Assembly: GCF_030161615.1 (NCBI RefSeq)
Contig: NZ_BSUN01000001.1
Location: forward strand, 2,790,001 to 2,854,000
Length of the DNA: 64,000 nucleotides
From: Demequina litorisediminis
GTDB taxonomy: Bacteria; Actinomycetota; Actinomycetes; Actinomycetales; Demequinaceae
Direction: 5' to 3'
Shown: positions 21,249 through 37,200 of the stretch, one piece after another
Layout of the letters: every line of letters starts with the position of its first letter
Numbering within the stretch: position 1 is the first letter of the stretch
Notes under the pieces: generated by a model
What the model was told of the DNA's origin: nothing
The model's input: only the letters and a program-made list of their open reading frames with translations
Databases searched by the model: none
Translations under genes and position numbers: made by a program

Positions 21249-22474
21249 TTACCGCAAGCGCCCGATGGCGTCGAGGACCGCGTGGGCGACCGCAAGTTTG
21301 GTTCCCGTCGCCTCGCCCACGGGCTCGCCCTCCGCGTCCAGCATGACGACGGCGTTGGTGGGCGTGCCGAAGCCCTTGGACTCCCCCACCTCGTTCAGCA
21401 CGAGGAGGTCGGCGCCCTTGCGGCGCGCCTTGGCGGCGCCATGCTCCAGCACGGAGCCGTGCTCGTCGCCCGTCTCGGCCGCGAAGCCGACGATCACCTG
21501 GCCCTCGCGCCTGAGCGCCGCTAGTCCCGCCAGGACGTCCTCGGTCTGGACCAACTCCAGCGTTAGCCCGGCATCTCCCCGCTTCTTGAGCCTTGGTGGC
21601 CGATGCCTCGGCGACGTGGTAGTCGGCCACGGCGGCGGCCATGATGATCACGTCCGCCTCTGCGGCGGCGTCGCGCACCGCGGTCGCGAGCCTGGGCGGC
21701 GGTCTCCACATCCACGCGTGCGATGCCCTCGCCTAGCGGCAAGGACACGTTCGCGGCGACCACGGTGACGGTGGCGCCGCGCTCGCGGGCGGCCTCCGCG
21801 AGGGCGAAGCCCTGCTGGCCGGAGGAACGATTGCCCAGGTAGCGCACGGCGTCGATGGGTTCACGTGTGCCTCCCGCGGAGATGACGACGTTCACGCCGT
21901 CCAAGTCCCCCCAGGTCCCGACGGTGGGCACCGCGAAGGCACCGTGTGCGGGGTCAACCATCGCGTGGAAGGCGGTGACGATGTCCTCGGGATCGGGTAG
22001 CCGCCCCGGGCCGGAATCCGGCCCCGTCAGGCGCCCCACGGCGGGATCGAGCACCGTGACACCGCGTGCGCGCAGCGTCGCGACGTTCGCGACCACGGAG
22101 GGGTCATTCCACATCTCCGTGTGCATCGCCGGGCACACCAGCACGGGAGCCTCGGTCGCCAGCAGCGCATTGCCCAGGAGATCGGTGGCCCTTCCCGCTG
22201 CCATCTGCGCGAGGAAGTCGGCCGTTGCGGGGGCCACGATCACCGCATCGGCCCGCTGTCCGAGCCTGACATGCTGCACCGACGGCACGTTCTCAAACGT
22301 GTCCGTCGGTGCAGCATGTCCAGAGAGCGCCTCCCAGGTGGCGCGTCCCACAAAGTTCAGCGATGCCGCGGTGGGCGCGACGCGCACGTCGTGCCCCTCC
22401 TCCTTCAGGAGGCGCAGCACCAGGGCGGCCTTATAGGCCGCGATGCCGCCGGTGACGCCCAGCAGGACGCGCAT
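21249..22474 (-). CDS. coaBC: Phosphopantothenoylcysteine decarboxylase / phosphopantothenate-cysteine ligase
   Basis: Bifunctional coenzyme A biosynthesis enzyme. The flavin-dependent CoaC domain begins [16 protein letters not shown] and has [12 protein letters not shown]; the CoaB ligase domain begins with [25 protein letters not shown]. Insertions at AGCT near 21691 ([13 protein letters not shown] restored) and 21593 ([10 protein letters not shown]) break the frame; corrected length about 407 residues. In the raw sequence a third lesion (at 22509, in rpoZ) makes rpoZ appear fused to the front of this gene; the true start is the ATG at 22474. Confidence 0.94.
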
Positions 22475-22485
22475 CGGGGAGTCGC

Positions 22486-22760
22486 TTACTTCTCGGAGTC
22501 GCCCAGGCTCGAGCAGGCTGCCCTCGTTGATCTCGCGCAGCGCGACCGAGAGCGGCTTGTCGGTGGAATCGGCCTCGACGAGCGGGCCCACGTTCTCGAA
22601 GTGACCCTCGCCGAGGGCCTCGTAGTACGAGTTGATCTGACGGGCACGCTTGGCGCCGTAGATCACGAGCGCGTACTTGGAGTCGACCTTCTCGAGGAGC
22701 CTCGTCGATCGGGGGGTTGGTGATTCCCTGGGGGTTCGCGACGGTTCCAGCCACGGTCAC
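22486..22760 (-). CDS. rpoZ: RNA polymerase omega subunit
   Basis: Small assembly subunit of RNA polymerase, about 90 residues. Conserved: [31 protein letters not shown] and the C-terminal [13 protein letters not shown]. Two insertions at AGCT, near 22701 (IDELLEK) and 22509 (SLLELGDSEK), fall inside this very short gene. Once corrected it ends 11 bases before coaBC. The GTG start has a GAGGAT ribosome-binding site directly upstream. Context gmk-rpoZ-coaBC is typical for actinobacteria. Confidence 0.93.
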
Positions 22761-22802
22761 ATCCTCACAATTGTTACTACGTACACAGTCCAGCGCACCA
22801 GT

Positions 22803-23357
22803 CTAGCGCGGGTCCCTCACGAGGGCTTCCAACTCGTCCACGGCGCGGTCAAGATCATCGTTCACGATGACCCGATCGAACTCGCTGACGGCGGCGAGTT
22901 CCTCACGCGCGGTCTCGAGACGGCGCTCGCGCTCCGCCTCGGTCTCGGTGCCGCGGCCCACGAGGCGGCGCACCAACTCGTCCCACGACGGCGGCTCGAT
23001 GAACACGAACAGCGCCTCGGGCATCGTCTCCTTGACGAGACGAGCGCCCTGTAGGTCGATCTCCAGCAACGCCGGATCGCCGGCGGCGAGATGCTCGTCG
23101 ACCGGACCGCGCGGCGTGCCGTACCGATGAGTGCCGTGGACCGTGGCCCACTCCAGCAACTCACCGTCGTCGATCATGTCGTCGAACGCCTCGGGGGTCA
23201 CGAAGTGATACTCCACTCCATCGGTCTCCCCCGGCCGCGGGGCTCGCGTGGTGGCAGACACCGACAGCCAAACATCGGGGTGGCGCTCCTTGAGCGCCCG
23301 CACCAGAGTGCCCTTCCCGACGGCCGTGGGGCCCGCAAGCACCACGAGACGGCTCAT
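22803..23357 (-). CDS. gmk: Guanylate kinase
   Basis: Phosphorylates GMP to GDP. Intact at 184 residues: P-loop [12 protein letters not shown] near residue 8, GMP-binding [21 protein letters not shown], and [14 protein letters not shown]. The P-loop has AVGK, in line with other actinobacterial enzymes. The start overlaps the mihF stop (ATGA), so the two are translationally coupled. Confidence 0.95.
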   Translation of the reverse strand: MSRLVVLAGPTAVGKGTLVRALKERHPDVWLSVSATTRAPRPGETDGVEYHFVTPEAFDDMIDDGELLEWATVHGTHRYGTPRGPVDEHLAAGDPALLEIDLQGARLVKETMPEALFVFIEPPSWDELVRRLVGRGTETEAERERRLETAREELAAVSEFDRVIVNDDLDRAVDELEALVRDPR

Positions 23358-23675
23358 CGACCCTCGCGCTCGATCAGCGCGGTGACCTGGTGTGCTCCGA
23401 GTCCACGAATACGACGTGCCTGGGAGATACCGATCTCCTCCATGGCGGTCTCGGCACGCTTGGGGCCGATGCCCGGCAGGCACTGCAGCAGGTCACGCAC
23501 GCGGATACCGGCCAGCGCCTCATCCGCCTTGGCCCGCGCGATGGCCTGCTCGAGGCTCATCTCGCCACGGGCAAGCTCTTCCTTAAACACGCGACGCGCG
23601 CTGCGCACCGCGGTGGCTTTCACCAGAGCAGGCTGCGCGCTGCTCCTCCGTCAGTTCAGGTGTTGCCACTTTCAT
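23354..23675 (-). CDS. mihF: Actinobacterial integration host factor MihF
   Basis: Small nucleoid-associated DNA-binding protein, about 106 residues, known from mycobacteria as the host factor for phage L5 integration. The helix-hairpin-helix-like region [26 protein letters not shown] is diagnostic. An insertion at an AGCT near 23630 ([15 protein letters not shown] restored) hides the true start, [13 protein letters not shown]. It lies between pyrF and gmk and overlaps gmk. An intact AGCT survives in this gene at about 23574. Confidence 0.9.
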
Positions 23676-23702
23676 TCCTTCCACGAAACGGGTCCCAGAG
23701 GA

Positions 23703-24545
23703 TTACCCCTCCAGGGCCGCCTGCGCTGCGTCCGAAGCCTCATGAACCGCGGCACGCAGCCTTTCCAGGGAGGGTCCCTCAGCGAGAACACCTCTCGACT
23801 GATTGACGAGCACCCGGCTCCGGGAGTTCCCGAATACCTGGGCCAACTCGTCGGGTCCGGCTCCCTGGGCGCCAACTCCTGGCGCAAGGATCGGTCCATT
23901 CAGACCGTCGAGGCCGATGCCGAGATCCGACACCGCCGAGCCCACTGTCGCCCCTACCACCAGGCCTACATTTCCCATGGGCGTCGCTCCCTCATTGAGG
24001 GCCGATGCCTGGCGCACCACGGCCGCGGCAACCGCCTCCCCCGAGGCGGTGCGTGCGTGCTGAACGTCGTGTCCCTCGGGGTTCGACGTCAGCGCGAGCA
24101 CGAAGATGCCCTTGCCCGTCTCAGCCGCGAGGTCGAGGGCCGGCTTCAGCGAACCGAAGCCGAGGTACGGCGACACGGTGAGCGAATCGGCCTCCAACGG
24201 CGATCCCGGACGCAGGAACGCGTCCGCATAGCCCGCCATGGTGGAGCCGATGTCGCCACGCTTGGCGTCCATCACCGTGAGGAGATCGGCGTCGCGGGCA
24301 TCCGCGAGCAACCGCTCAAGGACCGCGATACCGCGCGAACCGTGACGCTCGTAGAACGCCGCGTTCGGCTTGATCGCGGCGGCCGACCCGGCGGCGCCCG
24401 TGACGACCGTATCCGAGAAGGCTGCGAGCCCATCGGGCGTGTCCGGCAGGCCCCATTGGGTCAGCAGGGACACGTGCGGGTCAACGCCCACACACAACGG
24501 TCCGTGCCGCTCCATGGCCGCCGCGAGGCGCGCGCCGAATGACAT
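23703..24545 (-). CDS. pyrF: Orotidine 5'-phosphate decarboxylase
   Basis: Last step of UMP synthesis. Intact, 280 residues, of the actinobacterial (type 2) subfamily: CVGVDPHVSLL near residue 18, catalytic VMDAKRGDIGSTM and GLVVGATVGS. ATG at 24545 is preferred because GGAGAATCGG precedes it; an upstream GTG/ATG would only add a poorly conserved extension. Downstream of carB after a short hairpin and probably in the same operon. Confidence 0.95.
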   Translation of the reverse strand: MSFGARLAAAMERHGPLCVGVDPHVSLLTQWGLPDTPDGLAAFSDTVVTGAAGSAAAIKPNAAFYERHGSRGIAVLERLLADARDADLLTVMDAKRGDIGSTMAGYADAFLRPGSPLEADSLTVSPYLGFGSLKPALDLAAETGKGIFVLALTSNPEGHDVQHARTASGEAVAAAVVRQASALNEGATPMGNVGLVVGATVGSAVSDLGIGLDGLNGPILAPGVGAQGAGPDELAQVFGNSRSRVLVNQSRGVLAEGPSLERLRAAVHEASDAAQAALEG

Positions 24546-24616
24546 CCGATTCTCCTTGCCGGCGAGGGTCTCGCCTGTCGCTACTGCCATGCTACCTGCG
24601 ATGACGCATCGTGCAC

Positions 24617-24632
24617 GGGGACCGAGGTCCCC
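24617..24632 (-). terminator. Small hairpin just after carB
   Basis: GGGGACC and GGTCCCC arms with a two-base spacer lie directly downstream of the carB stop and before pyrF. It is too small and U-poor to be a convincing terminator on its own; it may attenuate or protect the mRNA. Confidence 0.45.
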
Positions 24633-27931
<3,299 letters not shown>

Positions 27932-27932
<1 letters not shown>

Positions 27933-29061
27933 CAGGCGCGCTCCCCCTTCATGACGGAGACGAAACGGTCAAAGAGATAGGCGGCGTCGTGGGGACCCGC
28001 GGCGGCCTCGGGGTGGTACTGGACCGAAAAGGCTGGCAGGTCGATGCACTCGAGTCCCTCGACCACGTCGTCGTTGAGACACACGTGGCTGACCTTGACG
28101 CGGCCGTAGCCGGCGGGCGAGTCGCTCTCACCGTCCAGCGGGGCGTCGACAGCGAAGCCGTGGTTGTGGGCGGTGACTTCCACCTTGCCGGTGGTGCGGT
28201 CCATGACGGGCTGGTTGATGCCGCGGTGACCGAACTGGAGCTTGTAGGTGCCGTAGCCGAGGGCACGGCCCAGCAACTGGTTGCCGAAGCAGATGCCGAA
28301 GAAGGGCACCTTCTGGTCGAGGATCTCGCGCAGCGTCGCGACGGAGCGCTCTGCGGCGGCGGGGTCGCCTGGGCCGTTGGAGTAGAAGACTCCGTCGGGC
28401 TGTGAGGCGAGGATCTGCTGTGCGGTGTAGGTCGACGGCACCACGGTGACCCGGATGCCGCGCTCGGCCATCATCTGCGGCGTCATGGCCTTGATGCCGA
28501 GGTCGACGGCGACCACGTTGGCGATGGTGTCAACGCCTGCGGGGGCTCGACCACGTACGGCTCGTCGGTCGAGGCGTCGTCGGCGAGGTGGGCTCCGGCC
28601 ATCGCCTCGGCGCCCTTGACCCGCTCGACGAGTTCGGCGACGGGAGCGAGCGCGTCGCCGGAGAAGATGCCGGCGCGCATGACGCCCTCGCGCAGAATCC
28701 GCGTGAGTGGCGGGTGTCGAGGCCCGAGATGCCGACGATGCCCTGGTCGCGGAGGTCGTCCTCGAGGCCCCGCTGCGAGCGCCAGTTCGAGGGGCGGCGT
28801 GCGGGGTCGCGCACCACATAGCCCGCAACCCAGATCCTGCGGCTCTCGTCGTCCTCGTCGTTCACGCCGGTGTTGCCGATGTGCGGCGCGGTCATGACGA
28901 CGATCTGGCGGTGATAGGCTCGGGTCGGTGAGCGTCTCCTGGTAGCCGGTCATGCCGGTGTTGAAGACGATCTCGCCAAGGGTCTGGCCGGTGGCACCGT
29001 AGGCCTTGCCCTCAAGCCTGCGGCCGTCCTCGAGGACGAGCAGCGCGGTCGTGTCGGTCAC
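27932..29061 (-). CDS. carA: Carbamoyl-phosphate synthase small (glutaminase) subunit
   Basis: Hydrolyses glutamine and passes ammonia to CarB. The N-terminal domain begins [16 protein letters not shown]. The class I amidotransferase domain shows the nucleophile in [16 protein letters not shown] and the HPE of [13 protein letters not shown]. Lesions: an insertion at AGCT near 28919 (DPSYHRQIV restored), a lost G near 28709 (probably CAGCTC read as CACTC, giving DTRQLTRILRE) and a short C-run near 28547 ([15 protein letters not shown]). Corrected length about 376 residues. GTG start overlaps the pyrC stop. Confidence 0.94.
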
Positions 29062-30369
29062 GCGGGGGCTCCTTCGGTCAGTGCGGTGAATCGGTCGTCG
29101 ACGTAGGTGGGGGTGCCACGCAGGAACGTCGCGACGGTGCGTCCGGGCAGGCTCGATGCCGCCGAACGGAGAGTTGTTGCTGCGCGAGTCGGTCGCGTGG
29201 GGCTCGACGGTCCAGGCGGCCGCCGGGTCGACAAGGGTGATGTTGGCGGGCTCGCCGACGGCAAGCGGACGGCCATGGGCCTCGTCGCGGCCGATGCTCG
29301 CAGGCGCCTCGCTGAGGATGCGGGCCACGTCGCGCCAGGTGAGGCGACCGGTGTCGACCATCGTCTTCTGGACGATGCCGAGTGCGGTCTCGAGGCCGAT
29401 CATGCCGAAGGCGGCGGCGCCCCACTCGCAGTCCTTGTCCTCGTCCGGGTGAGGGGCGTGGTCGGTGGCGACGATGTCGATCGTGCCGTCCTCGAGGCCA
29501 GCGCGCAGGGCGTCCACGTCTTTCTGGGTGCGCAGCGGCGGGTTGACCTTGAAGCGGGGGTCGTATCCGCGAGCAGACTCGTCGGTCAGCAGGAGGTGGT
29601 GCGGCATGGCCTCGGCGGTGACCTGGATGCCGCGGGACTTGGCCCAGCGGACGATCTCCACGGACCCGGCCGTCGAGAGGTGGCAGATGTGGACGCGGGA
29701 GCCGACGTGCTCCGCAAGCAAGACGTCACGGGCGATGATCGACTCTTCGGCGACGGCGGGCCAGCCGGCCAGGCCGAGGCTCGGCGGAGACGAGTCCCTC
29801 GTGCATCTGCGAGCCCTCGGTGAGGCGGGGCTCCTGCGCGTGCTGGGCGACGACGCCGTCGAAGGTCTTCACATACTCAAGGGCTCGGCGCATGAGCAAC
29901 GGGTCGTGGACGCACTTGCCGTCGTCGCTGAACACGCGCACTTGGGCACGGCTATTGGCCATGGCGCCCATCTCGGACAGTTGGGTTCCGCCCAGGCCGA
30001 CCGTGACCGCGCCGACGGGGTACACGTCGACGAGGCCGACCTCGCGGCCACGGCTTGCGACGAGTTCGACCACGCCGGCGGTGTCGGCGGTGGGGGTGGT
30101 GTTCGCCATGGCGTGGACGGCGGTGAAGCCGCCGCGGGCGGCGGAGCGGGAGCCGGTTTCGATGGTCTCGGCGTCCTCGCGGCCGGGCTCACGCAGGTGC
30201 GTGTGGAGATCCACCAGGCCGGGAAGGGCGACCAGGCCCGAACCGTCGATCGTCCGGGCGTCGGCGGGGGCATCGGCCGCACTCAGGGAGGCGATGGTGC
30301 CGTCGACGAGGACAAGGTCCGAGGGGGTGTCGCCGTAGAGCGACACATTGGTGATGACGATGGGGGCGC

Positions 30370-30373
<4 letters not shown>
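29058..30373 (-). CDS. pyrC: Dihydroorotase
   Basis: Zinc amidohydrolase forming dihydroorotate. Metal-binding [10 protein letters not shown] lies near residue 55, with later [20 protein letters not shown] and SNNSPFGG. Insertions at AGCT near 29781 (SAELGLAGWP restored) and 29151 (GGIELPGRTV) break the frame; corrected length about 437 residues, a type I enzyme. GTG start overlapping the pyrB stop. Confidence 0.95.
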
Positions 30374-31897
<1,524 letters not shown>

Positions 31898-31905
31898 GCT
31901 GGCGA

Positions 31906-31930
31906 CCCCCTTTCCCGCCTCTCTGGACGG
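31906..31930 (-). promoter_or_regulatory. pyrR: PyrR-binding site in the pyr operon leader
   Basis: Reading the minus strand, GTCCAGAGAGGCGGGAAAGG lies just before the pyrR start codon and runs into its ribosome-binding site (GAAAGGGGG). It matches the PyrR binding-loop consensus of Bacillus pyr leaders (UCCAGAGAGGCU followed by a purine-rich stretch). GACC and GGTC flank it and could close a short stem. No terminator/antiterminator pair is visible, so translational repression, as reported for Mycobacterium smegmatis pyrR, is the likelier mechanism (inference). Confidence 0.8.
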
Positions 31931-31942
31931 TCCTTTAAAGGA
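31931..31942. promoter_or_regulatory. Perfect palindrome TCCTTTAAAGGA upstream of the PyrR site
   Basis: A 12-base perfect palindrome with an AT-rich core, unusual in this GC-rich sequence, directly abuts the PyrR-binding sequence. It could be part of the promoter or a regulator site. No known consensus is claimed. Confidence 0.4.
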
Positions 31943-32435
31943 TGTCGGTGTTCGTGTGCCAGCGTACCGGGTCCGACGGGGTGGCGTGGACCGACGCGGT
32001 GGCTGGTCCGCATGTGCTGCCACGAGCACTTGACGTGTCGCATACCCCTGCGGCGACCAGGACAAATCGGGGCGGCACGACGACGGGCGCGACGATGGGC
32101 GCAACGCGGCTCGGTAGGTCGCGCCTTGCCGCGCGGTGGACGAGCCTGGTCACAGCCAGGTTTGGGGACGCGAGCGTCACGGTGGCACGTGCCGTGGCCC
32201 TGGTGACACGATCCGGAGGCGGCCGGTCACGCGAAGCGACGTGACACCCCGGGGACGGCACATCCCGCGTGGCGGTGGTGGCGGCACCGTCCCGGACCGC
32301 TTCGAGGACGGGGACGATGGTGGCACCTTCCCGCCTGCGGAACGGGCAACGGTTGTGTGCCGCGCCACCGCACCAGGGTCAGTACCTCCAGCACTGCCAT
32401 CGGCGCCGACGACGCCGGTAGGCCCTCGGTCACGG
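31943..32435. other. Stretch without a firm gene
   Basis: About 490 bases between the pyr leader and the annotated end of the DUF222/HNH gene. Minus-strand frames encode only Pro/Arg/Gly/Thr-rich low-complexity sequence. The HNH protein may continue into it as far as 32177 if an AGCCT near 32448 is another altered AGCT. The pyr promoter must also lie here. No RNA gene or repeat array is seen. Confidence 0.5.
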
Positions 32436-34156
32436 TCAACGCGAAGGCTCACGGTCAACGCCAATCTCTGAGGCAGTGAACGCTGGAGTCCTCACGCTGG
32501 GCGACCGTGGCATTGCGTACGGTCTCGCTACGTCGGGTGACGCCGCGAGCACTGAGGGCGGCCCAGCCCCATGCGCCGAGACCGGGGTCACCGGCCCACG
32601 TGGCCGGGGCGTACGCCTTCGCGCGTCACCAACCCTGGTGGCGGCGAGTGGGGTGCGCGCGATGATGTCGCGAGAATCTGGCGGCTGGTGTGGTGTCGCC
32701 ACCGCGTCGAAGAGGCGACGCCCGCCGGGTTGGGGCGTGCGATCCGGATCAACCTGTGCAGGCGGGATGAACCACACCTCCGTGGCACTCGCCTCAATGA
32801 TGCAGCCAGCGCGATGAACGTCGTGATGGCAGCGGACGCACAGCATCACGCAATTCGAGAGATCCGTCGCTCCCCCGAACTCCACGGGCGTCACATGATG
32901 CGCGTCACACCACGAGGGCGGCGCGCCGCACTTTGCACACCCGCCGTCGCGCTCCAGCACCGCGAGCCTTCTGGCTGTGGGTGAAGTGCCGCCGTTCGCG
33001 CCCAAAATCAACCGTGCACGAGGCACCACCCAAGACCTGCGGAATGATGCCGGCCCGCGCCAGCACACGTCGGAGCCTCCCCGGCATCGGGCGTCGCCGA
33101 GAGTCCGTCGATGGACGCCTCCCCCGTCGCGAACTCCATCAACTGCTCGTACGTCATGCGGACGACGACCTTGGCGCCCGAGTGCGGCAAGACGTCGACG
33201 TCGCACCCCAAGAGGTGGCGCGCGAAGTCACCCATCGCATCGGCCCGCACCTGTTCGGGCGAGCGCTCGTCAGTATCGACCACGGTGCCGGATCGCTGTG
33301 CGTCCTGCGCCTTTTTCTTCAGCCGGAAGTGCTGGTTCACCATGGCATCCATCGCGGCGACCAAAGGAGCGCCGTTCTCGGGGTCAAGTTGCCCGTTGAC
33401 GCGGATCATGCCGTCGGCATTCTCGCCAACATGCAGAAATCGCCGCTGTCTGCGAGCCTCCGCGAGTTCCTCTAGATGGGCCGCGTCCAGCATCGCTTCA
33501 TAGCGATTGATGAGTTGACGGAGGCGATCTACGCGGATGTGCCCCGCGGAAGCCACGAGGTCTCTCTCGGCGGCGTGAAGTGGTCTGGGTCACACCGCTC
33601 GGCCACTCGCCGCAGCATCCGCGTGATGGCAGTCGCGGCCTCGGCGCCCATGTTTCCGCCACCCACGGCATCGGCGACATGGGTGAAGACAGGCCGTGCC
33701 TGCCCACCATCGCCTTGCGAGGGGCCGTCGTCACTGTCCACCAGCATCTTCCTGGCGTCCGCGACGCGAGCTTTCTCGGCATCGGCCAGTGTCTCGCCGA
33801 GGCTCAATCAAGCGGCGAGCCTCGGGACCGGAGACGCCGCCCTGCTTCTCCAGCATGTCCGGCGCGTTGCGGTGTCCGCGCAAGCGAGCGAAACCCACGC
33901 CTCGAGGATTCTCTCGCGAGCGCGAGGCAGCCGCGGCGGCAACGACCGCAAGCATCCGGTTCGCCTCCTGGCACACGGCACCAATCGCGAACGTAAGGTC
34001 CTCGAGCGCTTGGTCGTCCATCCCGTCGACCATGGCGCGCGTCAGGCCGTCGCGCCGCACCAACGCCTCACGGACGCGCTGTCCCGCGCGAGCCCGCCGC
34101 TCCTCGCGCAGGGCGGAGGCGCCTGTCGCGGAAGCAGAAGCGGGCAAATCGGTCAT
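32436..34156 (-). CDS. DUF222 domain protein with C-terminal HNH endonuclease motif
   Basis: About 572 residues. An N-terminal helical DUF222-type region (EEANRMLAVVAAAAA-like, then EARRLIELGETLADAEKARVADARKMLV) is followed by an HNH nuclease motif: CAKCGAPPSWCDAHHVTPVEFGG, then LCVRCHHDVHR. These proteins are very common and multicopy in actinobacteria; their role is unknown. Insertions at AGCT near 33804, 33075 and 32967, plus one lost base near 33560 in a GAGAGAG run, break the frame. ATG at 34156 (MTDLPASASATG) is preferred over 34228, since that one lies inside the hairpin after the FN3 gene. The C-terminus is uncertain. Confidence 0.8.
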
Positions 34157-34191
34157 CGGGACATCAGACGAGAAGGGTCTGACATCAACGC

Positions 34192-34229
34192 GATGTGGCT
34201 GCGCACCCGTGAGGGCGCGCAGCCACATC
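34192..34229 (-). terminator. Terminator hairpin after the FN3-repeat gene
   Basis: Arms of 13 bases (34192-34204 with 34217-34229, GATGTGGCTGCGC and its complement) around an 11-base loop, 18 bases downstream of the FN3 gene stop on the minus strand. Separates that gene from the HNH gene. Confidence 0.75.
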
Positions 34230-34246
34230 TGGACCGTTAGGCGGAA

Positions 34247-37200
34247 CTACTTCCGGATGACGCTCGTGGTCCTCTCGGTGGAGGTGCCCAGCGCGTTGTG
34301 GGTATAGACCTTGAAGTACACACGCTTGCCGTGGCTGCCCTTGGTCGTGGTGACCTTGAGCGTCGACGCGCCCACCTTCTTCAGCGTGTAGTAGGTCGAG
34401 CCGTTGGTCGAGTACTTCACCGTGTACCCGGTCACCGGAAGGCCATTGCCCGATGCCTTAGGCCACGTCACCGTGAGCAGGCCCTTGCTGTCGGACACGG
34501 CCTTGACCGAACTCGGCGCAATCGGCTTGCCCGCTGGGACGACCTTGACCGCTGCCGAGTAGGCGCCCGTGCCCACACTCGTCTTGGCGACCACCCGGAA
34601 CTGGTAGGTGGAGCCATTGGTAAGGCCCTTGGCGACGAACTTCTTGGTGCTGCCCGTGGTGGTGCCGGCAGTGGCCCACGTGCCCGTGGTGCCCAGGCGC
34701 TTCTGGACCAAGTACGACGTCACGGTGCCGTTGGGCTTGGTGGGTGCGCCCCAGGCCACGGTCGCCTGACGATCACCGCGGGCAACCTTCACGCTCGTGG
34801 GCGCCGAGGGTAGGCCCTGGGTACCTGCACGAACCGTCGTCGCCGGTCCTGCACCCACCGCATTGACCGCAGCCACCGACACGTCGTAGTTGACGGCCTG
34901 CTTGAGTCCCGTGAGGACATACGTTGTCACGCGTTCGATGTTCTTGGTGGACCACGCGCTCGCGCCGACCTGTCGGTACTTGACCTGGTAGCCGGTGATC
35001 GGCGAGCCACCGGTGGCGCTGACCGAGCCGATTCTGAGCGAGAGCTCACCCACCTTGGGCGTGGCGGTCAGCGTCGGCGCGGAGGTCGGTGCCGTCGCGG
35101 TCTCAAGTTCCTTGACGTCGGACCACGGCCCCACGCCCTCGGAGTTCTGACCCGCTACCCGGAACTGGTACGTGACACCCTTGACCAGGGCATTCGTGGT
35201 GAAGCTCGTGCCGTTCGGAGCGGTCTCCCCCACCGAAGCCGTCGACCAGTCGTCGTCAGTGGCTTTCTCGCGGTACTGCACCAAGTAAGAGACGGGCTGA
35301 TCCGTGCCCGCCGCAGAGCCTGTCAGAGCCGTCCACGACGCCGTAATCGCCTTGCCGGCCACAGCGAGCCTGACGGTGCCGAGCCTTGCCCGGCGTGGAG
35401 CGCACGCTGAAGGTGCTGCTTTCCGAGGTCGCCAAGACCTTGAGCGCGTTGCCCGAACCGACGGGCTCGGCGAGCGCACGCACACGCCAGTAGTACTGCT
35501 GCGTCGCGTTGAGCGCATCGGGAAGGGCGAACTCCGAGGCGATCGTTTCGTACTGCTTCAGCCCCGTGGTCAGCGCCGCATTCGTGGCGATCTGCACCTG
35601 GTACCTACTCGCACCGGGGACATCCGCATCCCACCGCAACACGCGGTCGTTGAGGGGCATGACCATGGGATCGGTCAGCGTGATCGCGTTGGACGAAGCT
35701 CCCACGTCGACGCGTTGGAGCGAACTCCACGCACTGTTGTGGCCCTCCGAGTCAGATGCTCTGACCTGCCAGTCGTAAGGTCCGGCAGCGAGACCCGTCA
35801 CCGAGATTGAGGTGCTGCCAATGTTGGACACAGGGACCCATGCAGCACCGACCGGGCGGTACTGGACACTATAGGAAACGGCACCGGGCACGCTGTCCCA
35901 GGCCAGCGTCACCGAGCCTCCCGCGACCTCTGCACCGGTAGGTACAGGCGCGGCGATGCCGACGCTAAAAGAACTCGACGTCGACACCTTTCCGGGCTTG
36001 CCGTTCGCGTCAAGCGGAGCAACCGCAAAAGAGTAGTTCGTGTCCGGCGTCAGTGGCTTGTCCGTCGCCGTTGATGGGAACGCCGTGTCGTTGGACGTCA
36101 CCGGCTCCTGAGCGACGAAGAACGGTGCCTCGATCTTCTTCGAGATGCCAATCTTGGTGCCACCCTTGTAGATCTCGATCTGGTACCCGCGGCTACCGCC
36201 GTCGAGGAGACCGGTCACGCTCTGGGGGTTCCAACTGAGCATGACCGTGCCGTCGGCCCGGGTCGTGGTTGTCAGGCCCGTGAGCGCGTGGCTGCTCTTC
36301 GACCACTCGAACTGCTCGACGCTCTGGTTGGACTGACCGCCGATGATCGTCCGAGGCTGCGAGAGGCTCCAGGACGAGGTGATCACCGGCTGCACCACCG
36401 CGACGTACTCACCGGTGGTGGTGTTGTCGGCGAAGACACCCGTGAGGCGAATGCGCGTGCTTGGGGTCAGGTAACGCGCGACCTCAGCCGTGCGCGACGC
36501 GTCGGAGTACACGATGACTTCGTATGAGGGCGCATGGCTCCATACGACCTCACCCTCGCCTCCGGCGGTCTGCATGCCAGATGCGGCCCACGACAGGACC
36601 GGGGCTGGCTGGCCCTTGGTGCTCTCCGGGTTGTCGGCTGCAAGGGCATCAAGATCGAGGTCGACCGCGACCGATGCAGGCGCAGCGTCGTTCGGCGCCA
36701 CCACGCTCACGTAGCGGATCTCGGACCAGTTGGACTTGAGCGGATCCGCGGGGTCCGACTCGCTCGCCAGCGAAACCGTGCTGGACCCTGCCACATCGGC
36801 CGCACGGACAGACCATTCGTAGTCCAACCCCACGCGTACCCGCTTCGCGGCGGTCGTGTTCCACAGACAGTCGTCGGCACCGACCAAGGCGCCCACATTA
36901 TTGGGCCCGGAGGCGTAGTCCGCGATGATCGTGGCGGACGTCGACGCGGTCCGGCACGTGAGGATGGTGGTGCCACCGGTGTCTGTCAGATTCACCTCGT
37001 AGTACGAGGCCCGAGGCACCGGTTCCCACGAGAGCTCGAAGTCGCCGAGCGACATGTCCTCGGCGGTGTCCAGGGTCGGACCTCCTGCCGTCGGCACTGG
37101 TGCGACGTTACCGGGATCGACAGCCGCCGACGGCTCAGTCTGAGTGCCCCACTTCTTGCGGTACTGGTGCACGGGTGACGGCGTGCCGGGGTTTCCTGCG

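Noticed and set aside
31906..31942. Attenuator (terminator/antiterminator) in the pyr leader
   Set aside because: No stem followed by a T-run is present between the PyrR site and the pyrR start; only translational control is supported.
34157..34228. Earlier start for the DUF222/HNH protein (MWLRALTGAQPH)
   Set aside because: The added codons overlap the terminator hairpin of the upstream FN3 gene; ATG at 34156 is a better start.
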